This document shows, one piece after another, positions 6,405 through 13,164 of a DNA stretch of 16,659 nucleotides. Numbering within the stretch: the first letter of the stretch is position 1; each line of letters starts with the position of its first letter. The DNA is from Deltaproteobacteria bacterium (GTDB taxonomy: Bacteria; Desulfobacterota; Deferrimicrobia; Deferrimicrobiales; Deferrimicrobiaceae). The notes below the pieces were generated by a model that saw only the letters and a list, made by a program, of their open reading frames with translations, had not been told where the DNA came from and did no database searches. Location of the stretch: NCBI GenBank assembly GCA_025357175.1, contig JANXPS010000291.1, positions 1 to 16,659 of the forward strand. Direction: 5' to 3'. The position numbers were made by a program, and so were the translations under genes.

Positions 6405-8633
6405 TTGAAGATCACCCCATCCCCTGCCGCATTCGTCCTGGCCGCTGCCTGCATCTTTCTCGTATCCGTGCACGCGGTTGCCGGGTGGGCCGATCCGTCG
6501 CCCGTCCCCCCGGACCGGACCCTTTCCGCACCCGACCGCGCGCTTCGCGAAGGATGGAAGCTTCTCGGTTCCGAGAAATATGCGCTGGCGCGTGACAAAT
6601 TCCGCAAAATTCCGGCGGCCGGATACGATCTCGCCGATTATGCCGCCTGTTTCATCGGGATGTCGTTCGTCCGGGAGGGGAGGCTGACGGAAGCCGCCGC
6701 CACCTGGGACAATCTCCTCGCGGACCATCCCCGATCCCCGCTCGTGCCGCTCCTTGCGATCGAACTTTCCTTCCTGGCCGCCCGCCAGGACAACCTCGCG
6801 CTTTCGCGACGCTGGTTCGAAGCCGGCAGGGGGCATGCGGACGGAGCCGACCGGAGGGCCGAGGAGGGATTCGTGGCGGCACGCCTTCTCGAGGAAAGCA
6901 ACCCGTCGCGCGCCGCCGAATCGCACCTCCAGAACTTCGTTGCCTATAGCGCCCACGAAGGCGGTTCTCTTTCGGCCGAAAGACTCGTTACGTGGCACCG
7001 GAACGGCAGTTTCACGACCTGGAACCTGCCGATCGCATTTTATGCCCGTTTCTCGAAGGCGCTCTTCCGCGCAGGCAACGCCGATCGGGCGGAGCTTCTC
7101 TACCGCGAGGCGCTTCGCAAGTTTCCGCATACCGAGGAGTACTACTCGCTGATGTTCGATTTCGCCGAGTTGCTCCGGAAAGTGGGCGATACGCGCGCCT
7201 CGGGCGCCATGCTGGACCAGGCGATCTCCGCCTCCCCGGCCGGCATTTGCGGAGAGGCGTCTTTCCTGAAGGCGCGCGTCCAGTGGAAATCCGGGAAGCT
7301 GGCCGAAGCCAGAAAAACTTTCACCGACATCGCATCCGGCGGAATATGCCGTCCTCCGGCCGCAGAACGGGCGCTTCACCTCGCCGCCTGGATCGCCGAG
7401 GAGGAGGGCGACATCCCCTGGCTGACCGACGCGTTCGGGAAGTTGCGGACGGCGGGCGACGATGCGATACGACAGGAATCGATCTTCCGGCACGCTTTCG
7501 GGCTCTACAGGATGAGCCGGCTGCCCGAGGCCGCGGCGGCGTTCGAGGCCGGGGCGAAGGGCGGCCACGGCACGGTCGAGCGGGCGCGAAATCTTTACTG
7601 GAGGGCACGTTCGCTGGAGGGGCTGGGCCGGAAGGCCGAGGCGGACTCCGGTTTCCGCACCGTGGCTTCCGACCCGGGGGCCGGCATCTATGCCCTGTTC
7701 GCGCTCCGTCGTCTCGGGCGCGACCCCTATGCGATCTTCAACGCTCCTTCGTCGATGGAAACGCAATCGAACAGGGCCGACAGGGAAGTCCTCTGGGACA
7801 GGATGCGGCGCGCGGACTGGGGAAAGGAGGATGCCGAGAAGCTTCGCCGCTCCGAGCGTCTCTCCCGCATGGGGATGCTCGAGTACGCCATCTTCGAGGC
7901 GGACCGGATCGACCGGGGAAAGTTGCGAAAGAACGTCGGGGTCGCCGATGGCTGGACCGCGGGCTTTTTCAGGTTCCTGACCGGCGACCTGCGGGGGGCG
8001 CTCCGGGAGGCCGACCGGCTGCCGACCGGTTGCGAAAAGGTCGGTCTGCTCGAGAAGATCCAGTTTCCGCTGGCGCCCGACCTGGTGGGCGACTGCGACC
8101 GGAAAAAGTCCGGCATGGACCCGCTCGTTCTCCACTCGGTCATCCGGCAGGAGTCACAGTTTTCACCGACGATACTTTCGCCGGCCGGCGCGGTCGGGCT
8201 GATGCAGCTAATGCCGAGGACGGCGGCCGAGACGGCGCGCAAGCTCGGTCGAAACAAGCCGAAACGCAAGGACCTGATCAATCCGCAGGTCAACGTCGAC
8301 CTGGGTGCGGCGTACCTGTCCCGATTGGTGCGCGGTTTCGACGGCGATTACATGCGCGCGGTCGCCGCTTACAACGCGGGCGAACCGGCGGTCGCGAAAT
8401 GGTGGGGGCGAAGCGGTGGCGATCCCGCGATGTTCCTCGAAAGCGTGTCTTACCGCGAGACGCGCGGGTACGTTCGGCGGGTCTTCTTCAATCTTCTCCA
8501 ATATTACCGGATCTACCGGCCGGAGATGCTTTCGCGCTTTCTCGCCATCGCTCCGAAAGAAGTTCCGCCAGCGCCCGGTGCGCCCTGCATCCCACCGTCC
8601 GAAGAGAAGAACGCGGAAGTTCCTCCGACCTGA
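6405..8633 (+). CDS. slt: Soluble lytic murein transglycosylase (Slt70-like)
   Basis: A 742-residue periplasmic enzyme that cleaves the MurNAc-GlcNAc bond of peptidoglycan and leaves 1,6-anhydroMurNAc ends. Residues 1-27 form a signal peptide (KITP, then a hydrophobic stretch ending in VHAVAG). Residues about 40-560 are alpha-helical TPR-like repeats, the superhelical ring of Slt70. The SLT catalytic domain follows, with the catalytic Glu583 in VIRQESQFSP, GLMQLMP at 598-604, INPQVNVDLGAAYL, and AAYNAGEPAV starting near 654. The start is TTG at 6405, supported by GGAG 8 nt upstream and by the signal peptide beginning there; no suitable ATG exists. The last 146 bp are antisense to nagZ, and the final 35 or so residues (proline-rich) lie beyond the usual family end. 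Confidence 0.95.
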   Translation: MKITPSPAAFVLAAACIFLVSVHAVAGWADPSPVPPDRTLSAPDRALREGWKLLGSEKYALARDKFRKIPAAGYDLADYAACFIGMSFVREGRLTEAAATWDNLLADHPRSPLVPLLAIELSFLAARQDNLALSRRWFEAGRGHADGADRRAEEGFVAARLLEESNPSRAAESHLQNFVAYSAHEGGSLSAERLVTWHRNGSFTTWNLPIAFYARFSKALFRAGNADRAELLYREALRKFPHTEEYYSLMFDFAELLRKVGDTRASGAMLDQAISASPAGICGEASFLKARVQWKSGKLAEARKTFTDIASGGICRPPAAERALHLAAWIAEEEGDIPWLTDAFGKLRTAGDDAIRQESIFRHAFGLYRMSRLPEAAAAFEAGAKGGHGTVERARNLYWRARSLEGLGRKAEADSGFRTVASDPGAGIYALFALRRLGRDPYAIFNAPSSMETQSNRADREVLWDRMRRADWGKEDAEKLRRSERLSRMGMLEYAIFEADRIDRGKLRKNVGVADGWTAGFFRFLTGDLRGALREADRLPTGCEKVGLLEKIQFPLAPDLVGDCDRKKSGMDPLVLHSVIRQESQFSPTILSPAGAVGLMQLMPRTAAETARKLGRNKPKRKDLINPQVNVDLGAAYLSRLVRGFDGDYMRAVAAYNAGEPAVAKWWGRSGGDPAMFLESVSYRETRGYVRRVFFNLLQYYRIYRPEMLSRFLAIAPKEVPPAPGAPCIPPSEEKNAEVPPT

Positions 8634-9633
8634 GGGGGCGGGCCATGCGGGCGATCCGTCTCAGCGATTCCGCTGTCCGCTTCCGGAAGGCCGGCGATTT
8701 TCCGTATTCGGCCGCCAGCGCCGCCGCCGCGGCTTCCTGGTCCGCCTCGCCCCGGCATACGAGGATGGCGTCGCAGCCCGCCGACAAGGCCAACACGGCG
8801 GCTTCGCCCGGGGGGTATCTGCCGGTGACCGCCTTCATTTCGAGCGCATCCGAAAACACGACCCCCCGGAAGCGCATATCCTTGCGGAGCATGCCTTCGA
8901 GGATCGGAGGGCTAAGCGTAGCGATCCTTTCCCGGTCGAGGGCCGGGTAGAGGACATGGGCGGTCATCACGGCGGGCAATCCGGCGCGGATCGCGGCCCG
9001 GAACGGGAACAGGTCGCGCGGTTCCAGTATCTCCCGGGCGTCGGGGACGACGGGCAATTCGAGGTGGGAGTCGGTTTCGGTGTTTCCGTGGCCCGGAAAA
9101 TGTTTTCCGACCGGGACGACGCCGGCGGCGATCGTGCCACGAACAAAGGCATTCCCCAGGAGGGCCGCTTCGGCGGGACGGTTCGAGAAGGCCCGGTCGC
9201 CGATGACCGGATTCCTCGGGTTGCTGTCGACGTCGAATACCGGTGAAAAAGTGATATCGATCCCGACTGCGCGAAGTTCTCTCGCCATGGCGCGCCCGAC
9301 CTCTTCCGCGATCGTTTCCGAACCGCCATCGAAGAGGGCGCAGGCGCGGGCTGGCGGGAACTGCGTGAAGCCCGGATGGCGCAGGCGGATCACGCGTCCG
9401 CCTTCGTGGTCGATTGCGATCAGCGGCGGGGTGCGCCCGTCGCCTGCCGCCTTCCGGATTTCCCGGCACAGGTCGCGGACCTCGCGCGGCGCGCCGGCGT
9501 TCCGGGAGAACAGGACCACCCCGCCCACCGTGCCGTCCTTCAGGCGTGCGCGAAGGGACGCGGGTACCCGGGTTCCCTCGAAGCCGACCATGAGATATGG
9601 TTTCCCCGATCGTTCAAATCCGGCGGCGGCCAT
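8488..9633 (-). CDS. nagZ: Beta-N-acetylhexosaminidase NagZ (GH3)
   Basis: A 381-residue glycoside hydrolase family 3 enzyme. NagZ removes GlcNAc from GlcNAc-anhydroMurNAc (peptides) in the cytoplasm during peptidoglycan recycling; no signal peptide is seen, in agreement. Motifs: IDHEGGRVIRL at 74-84, FSPVFDVDSNPRNPVIGDRAF at 129-149, the mobile catalytic His/Asp loop KHFPGHGNTETDSH at 177-190, and the nucleophile Asp262 in FSDALEMKAV. The start is fixed by AGGAGG at 9641-9646, 7 nt before the ATG. Family members usually end near residue 335-345; here about 48 extra residues fall exactly in the antisense overlap with slt. It is divergent from the TPR-protease gene across only 40 bp. Confidence 0.96.
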   Translation of the reverse strand: MAAAGFERSGKPYLMVGFEGTRVPASLRARLKDGTVGGVVLFSRNAGAPREVRDLCREIRKAAGDGRTPPLIAIDHEGGRVIRLRHPGFTQFPPARACALFDGGSETIAEEVGRAMARELRAVGIDITFSPVFDVDSNPRNPVIGDRAFSNRPAEAALLGNAFVRGTIAAGVVPVGKHFPGHGNTETDSHLELPVVPDAREILEPRDLFPFRAAIRAGLPAVMTAHVLYPALDRERIATLSPPILEGMLRKDMRFRGVVFSDALEMKAVTGRYPPGEAAVLALSAGCDAILVCRGEADQEAAAAALAAEYGKSPAFRKRTAESLRRIARMARPLRSEELPRSSLRTVGCRAHRALAELLSERWRESAKASPAGRSGNIGED

Positions 9634-9673
9634 GAATCTCCCTCCTTTCGTAAAATGGTAATCTTATAGCACC
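9634..9673. promoter_or_regulatory. 40-bp divergent gap between nagZ and the TPR protein gene
   Basis: It holds the strong nagZ ribosome site (AGGAGG at 9641-9646, minus strand) and an AT-rich patch with possible -10 elements: TATAAG on the minus strand (about 9662-9667) and TAAAAT on the plus strand (about 9651-9656). Neither has a clear -35 partner. Both genes must draw their promoters from here or from inside the neighbouring coding sequence. Confidence 0.3.
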
Positions 9674-11395
9674 ATGATGACGATGTCCGAAAAACAGGGG
9701 CTGCCGGCACTGATCGGCGGGGTGCGCGCGGCGATCGCCACTGTGCGGACGGTCGGCGAACATGGGCAGACGCTTCAGCAGGGATGCGGATTCTTCGTCG
9801 ACGGGCGCGGCGACGTGGTCACCAACCGTCACCTGCTGCAGGGCGGAGTCCGTGCTTCGATCCGGACATTCGACGGGCAGGAATTCGAGGTCCGGTCGGT
9901 CGTTTCGGAGCACCGGGACGGCGACCTGATCCGGTTGAGGACGGCGCCTCCGCCCGTCAAGCCTAGAACCGTCCGCTTCGCGGCGGAGATGCCCGAAGTG
10001 GGAGACAAGGTGATGGTGATCGGGGGGCCGGACGAACCGTCTCCCGGCGTAACCAGCGGCATGGTCTCGGGGGTGCGCGAGGTGCCGCTTCTCGGGACGA
10101 TTCTCCAGATAACCGCGTTCATTTCTCCGGCCACGAACGGCTGCCCCGTGGTGAACCGGCACGGCGAGGTTGTCGGCGTATCGCTGAGTCATACCGACCG
10201 GGGCCGTCAGTACGGTTTCGCGGTTCCGGCCGGGGGGCTATTCTCTTTCGGGAATGCCTCGCTCCCCGCGGCGCCGGTCGCCCTGGCCGAGTGGTCCGCC
10301 CGCGAGGCCGACAGCTGGCTGGGCACCGAAGAATATCTTTACGGCAAGGGCCTGCGCTGCCTATGGGCCGAGGAGTTCGAAGAGGCTCTGCCCCGCTTCA
10401 CCGAAGTGACGGTCCTTTCGCCAGAAAATGCGTCCGCCTGGTTTTTCGCGGGACACTGCTGCGACGCGCTCGGGAAGTTCTCCGAGGCGGTCGTGCGCTA
10501 TCGGCGGGCAATCGCGGTACGGCCCGATTTCCAGCAGGCGCTCATGGCGCTGGGCGAAGTGCACTCCCAGATGGGCAACTACCGCGAGGCGGCCGATTCC
10601 TTCCGGAAACTCTCCGCGCTGTACCCCGAGGATGCCGATGTCCTGTTCCATCTCGGGGAGGCGAGCGCCCATCTCGACCGCTGGGTCGAAGCGGCGAACG
10701 CATACCGGAAAGCCACGCGCCTGCGCCCCGACTTCGCGATGGCGTGGTACAACCTCGGGGAGGCGTGCGGACATCTCGGGCTGGTGCGCGAGGAAGCCGA
10801 TGCGTTTCGCCGCGTCACGCTGCTCGCCCCGGACATCGCCGTAGCCCACAACAACCTCGGATTCGCATGGTACCGGATGGGGAAATACCGGGAAGCCGTG
10901 GGGGCCTACACCGAGGCGATCCGGCTTGCCCCCGACTTCGCCGTCGCGTACGACAACATGGGGTTCGCCTGGTACAAACTCGACCGGCCGGACGACGCGA
11001 TCGGCGCGTTCCGCGAGGCGATCCGGATCATGCCCGACTTTTCCGAGGCGCACAACAACCTGGGCGCGGTTCTGCTCGAAACCAGGCGGTACCGCGAGGC
11101 CGCCGCGGCCTATCGGCAGGCGACGCGGATCAGGCCCGACCACGCCGAAGCACACGCGAATCTGGGGGCGGCGCTTTCGGCGATGGGCCGCGTGCAGGAT
11201 GCCACGCGCGCCCTTCTGAACGCGATCCGGATCAGTCCCGATAACGCCGAGGCGCGGCTCGCGCTCGGCCGTTGCTGGCTCCTGCTTCGACAGCGTCGCT
11301 TCGCGCTCGACGAATACCGCGCCCTGAAAGGGATCGATCCGCGCATGGCCGACCGGCTGATGGCGCTGATCAGCGGCCGGCGCGAGCCGAGGTAG
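9674..11395 (+). CDS. Trypsin-like domain with lost catalytic serine fused to ten TPR repeats
   Basis: A 573-residue protein without a signal peptide. Residues about 12-195 match an HtrA/trypsin-like fold: GCGFFVDGRGDVVTNRHLL (His53 at the catalytic histidine place), DGDLIRL (Asp84 at the aspartate place), and ISPATNGCPVVN at 150-161. In active proteases this last motif reads G-N-S-G-G-P; here Asn155 stands where the serine should be and Cys157 replaces a glycine, so hydrolysis by the usual mechanism is unlikely. Residues about 217-556 are ten consecutive 34-residue TPR units (A-W-Y-N-L-G ... A-P-D-F pattern), a protein-binding superhelix. It is probably a cytoplasmic scaffold or peptide binder. 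The ATGs at 9674, 9677 and 9683 are all possible, and no good ribosome site separates them. Convergent with the permease gene downstream. Confidence 0.85.
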   Translation: MMTMSEKQGLPALIGGVRAAIATVRTVGEHGQTLQQGCGFFVDGRGDVVTNRHLLQGGVRASIRTFDGQEFEVRSVVSEHRDGDLIRLRTAPPPVKPRTVRFAAEMPEVGDKVMVIGGPDEPSPGVTSGMVSGVREVPLLGTILQITAFISPATNGCPVVNRHGEVVGVSLSHTDRGRQYGFAVPAGGLFSFGNASLPAAPVALAEWSAREADSWLGTEEYLYGKGLRCLWAEEFEEALPRFTEVTVLSPENASAWFFAGHCCDALGKFSEAVVRYRRAIAVRPDFQQALMALGEVHSQMGNYREAADSFRKLSALYPEDADVLFHLGEASAHLDRWVEAANAYRKATRLRPDFAMAWYNLGEACGHLGLVREEADAFRRVTLLAPDIAVAHNNLGFAWYRMGKYREAVGAYTEAIRLAPDFAVAYDNMGFAWYKLDRPDDAIGAFREAIRIMPDFSEAHNNLGAVLLETRRYREAAAAYRQATRIRPDHAEAHANLGAALSAMGRVQDATRALLNAIRISPDNAEARLALGRCWLLLRQRRFALDEYRALKGIDPRMADRLMALISGRREPR

Positions 11396-11453
11396 TCCCG
11401 GAGCCCGCACTTCCCGCGAGAGCGCGCGCGTCCATCGCGTCGCGCAACCCGTC
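11370..11453 (-). other. Apparent relic C-terminal coding tail of the DppC-type permease
   Basis: Directly after the TGA that ends the permease (11454-11456), the same frame continues D-G-L-R-D-A-M-D-A-R, which is the usual C-terminal motif of DppC/OppC permeases (N-x-L-G-D-x-L-R-D-x-x-D-P-R). The TGA stands where the family has glycine (GGA to TGA would be one change). The frame then runs to a TGA at 11370-11372, overlapping the TPR gene's end. This is either a true recent nonsense mutation or a base-call error. Confidence 0.6.
11422..11445. terminator. GC-rich hairpin between convergent genes
   Basis: GCGCGCGCG at 11422-11430 can pair with CGCG-T-CGCGC at 11436-11445 (one bulged T) around a TCCAT loop. 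It sits between the convergent TPR and permease genes, as a bidirectional terminator would, but there is no T-run on either side. It also lies in the relic permease tail, so it may be only GC-rich former coding sequence. Confidence 0.3.
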
Positions 11454-12251
11454 TCACACGAAGTTGATCGCCATCACCGTGAGCATGATCGCGATTCCCG
11501 GCGCAAGCGTCAGGTGCGGCGCGATGAAGAGGAAATGGCGGCCCTCGGCGATCATCGACCCCCACGACGGCGTCGGCGGGGCGATCCCCAACCCGAGAAA
11601 GCTCAGTCCCGCCTCCGCCACGACGGCGCGTCCGATGCCGAAAGTCGCCTCCACGATCAGAGGCGACAGCGCGTTCGGCAGCACATGCCGGGCGAGGGTG
11701 CGATACGGCGTCGCGCCGGTCGAGCGCGCGGCCTGCACGAATTCCATCTCCCTCACCTTGAGGATCTGCCCTCGAATGAGTCGGGCGTAGCCGACCCAGC
11801 CGAGCGCGGATAGCGCGAAGATCACGTGCGAGAGCGACGGTCCCAGCATCGCGGTGACGGCGATGGCCAGCAGCAGCCCGGGGAAGGCGAGGAGCAGATC
11901 GCACAGCCGCATGAAGACGGCGTCGAGCCGCCCGCCGAAAAAGCCCGAAAGCGCGCCGATCAGCGTCCCCGGGATGATCGAGAGCGACACGGTCCCGAGA
12001 CCGACGAGAAGCGAGACGCGCGCGCCGAAGAGCAGGCGCGAGAGGATGTCCCGCCCGAGCCGGTCCTGCCCCAGCCAGTGGGCGGCCGAAGCGCCCGACA
12101 ACCCGGCGTCCAGCGACTGTCCCGACGGGTCGAACGGGGCGATTCGCGGGGCGAGGATGGCCGCGGCGCACAACAAGCCGAGAAACGCCAGTCCGGCTCC
12201 GGCGCCCCGGTGACGGACGAGCCTCTTGAACACCCCGCCGGGGCTAGTCAT
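11454..12251 (-). CDS. Peptide ABC transporter permease, DppC/OppC type (apparently shortened C-terminus)
   Basis: A 265-residue inner-membrane permease of the BPD transporter family, half of the channel of a di/oligopeptide importer. It shows the N-terminal helix (GAGAGLAFLGLLCAAAIL), the family motif WLGQDRLGRDILSRLLFGAR at about 59-78, several further helices, and the EAA loop EFVQAARSTGATPYRTLARHVLPNALSP, which contacts the ATPase. Near the C-terminus LSFLGLGIAPPTPSWG is typical. The protein stops at NFV, whereas relatives continue for about ten or more residues; the missing residues are encoded in frame after the TGA. The start ATG at 12251 overlaps the end of the upstream permease gene by 8 nt. 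Transport function is probably intact since the lost tail is short and cytoplasmic, but this is inference. Confidence 0.92.
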   Translation of the reverse strand: MTSPGGVFKRLVRHRGAGAGLAFLGLLCAAAILAPRIAPFDPSGQSLDAGLSGASAAHWLGQDRLGRDILSRLLFGARVSLLVGLGTVSLSIIPGTLIGALSGFFGGRLDAVFMRLCDLLLAFPGLLLAIAVTAMLGPSLSHVIFALSALGWVGYARLIRGQILKVREMEFVQAARSTGATPYRTLARHVLPNALSPLIVEATFGIGRAVVAEAGLSFLGLGIAPPTPSWGSMIAEGRHFLFIAPHLTLAPGIAIMLTVMAINFV

Positions 12252-13164
12252 GGCGGACCCTCGGATCCAGGACCGCGTACAGCATATCCACGATCAGGTT
12301 GATCGAGACCGTCAGCAGCGCGACGAACAGGACGCACCCCTGGACGAGCGGATAATCGCGCGCGTCGATCGCCTGCACCATGAGCCGGCCGATCCCGGGC
12401 CATGAAAAAAGCGTCTCCGTAATGACGCTGCCCGCCAGCAGCGCGCCGAATTGAAGCCCCATGACGGTGACCACGGGAATGAGCGCATTGGGCAGGGCAT
12501 GTCGAACGATCGCCCTTGTGGCCGACATCCCCTTGGCGATCGCCGTTCGGACGTAATCCTGCCCGGCCTCCTCGAGAAGCGACGACCGGAGCATCCGCAT
12601 CAGGATGGCCGACATACCGCTGCCGAGCGTTACCGCCGGGAGCACGAGGTGCCGCCAGCCGCCGTGCCCGGAAACCGGGAAAATTCCCAGCTGGATCGAG
12701 AAGAGCAGGACGAGCAGCGGTCCGATCACGAAGTTCGGCATCGACAGGCCAAGCATCGCGGAGGTTCCGCAAAGCAGGTCTATCCAGGAACGGGGGCGCA
12801 GCGCGGCGGCGATCCCGAGCGGCACGGCGATCAGGAGCGCGATGGCAAGGGAAGCGCAGGCCAGCAGCAGGGTGGCCGGAAAACGGGAAAGGATCTCGTG
12901 CGCCACCGGTTCCCGGCTGCGAAACGAGGTCCCGAGGTCGGCATGCGCGAGGCCAAGCATGTAATCGGCGTATTGCTCGGGAAGCGGCCTGTCCAGCCTG
13001 AGCTCCCGGCGAAGTTCGGCCTTGTCCGCGGCGACCGCGCTTTCGCCCAGCATCGCGTCGACGGGGTCCCCAGGGACCATGTGGATCAGCATGAAGACGA
13101 TGGTGGCGACGCCCAGGACGACGGGAACCGCCTGGCGAAGACGGGCAAGCGCCATCCGCATCAT
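12244..13164 (-). CDS. Peptide ABC transporter permease, DppB/OppB type
   Basis: A 306-residue permease, normal length for DppB. It begins with a membrane helix (QAVPVVLGVATIVFMLIHMV), then the family stretch PGDPVDAMLGE and LRLDRPLPEQYADYMLG, then about five more helices. The EAA loop is QDYVRTAIAKGMSATRAIVRHALPNALIP, and the C-terminal YPLVQGCVLF and LYAVLDPRVR motifs are intact. The same frame is open far upstream, but that part is an overlap with the binding-protein gene in another frame; the real start is the ATG at 13164, which makes an ATGA overlap with the binding-protein stop (13161-13164). It works as a heterodimer with the DppC-type permease encoded next. Confidence 0.94.
   Translation of the reverse strand: MMRMALARLRQAVPVVLGVATIVFMLIHMVPGDPVDAMLGESAVAADKAELRRELRLDRPLPEQYADYMLGLAHADLGTSFRSREPVAHEILSRFPATLLLACASLAIALLIAVPLGIAAALRPRSWIDLLCGTSAMLGLSMPNFVIGPLLVLLFSIQLGIFPVSGHGGWRHLVLPAVTLGSGMSAILMRMLRSSLLEEAGQDYVRTAIAKGMSATRAIVRHALPNALIPVVTVMGLQFGALLAGSVITETLFSWPGIGRLMVQAIDARDYPLVQGCVLFVALLTVSINLIVDMLYAVLDPRVRHD

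Noticed and set aside
6366..8135. 589-codon minus-strand open frame opposite slt
   Set aside because: High-GC antisense shadow with no recognisable domains; the plus-strand slt frame has a signal peptide and an intact SLT domain.
6992..8950. 652-codon plus-strand open frame overlapping slt and nagZ
   Set aside because: Compositional shadow of slt in another frame, dominated by Arg, Gly and Ala and lacking any motif.
11454..11456. The TGA at the end of the DppC-type permease as a selenocysteine codon
   Set aside because: Relatives have glycine here, not cysteine, no redox role is known for this position, and no clear SECIS-like element was identified; a nonsense change or an error is simpler.
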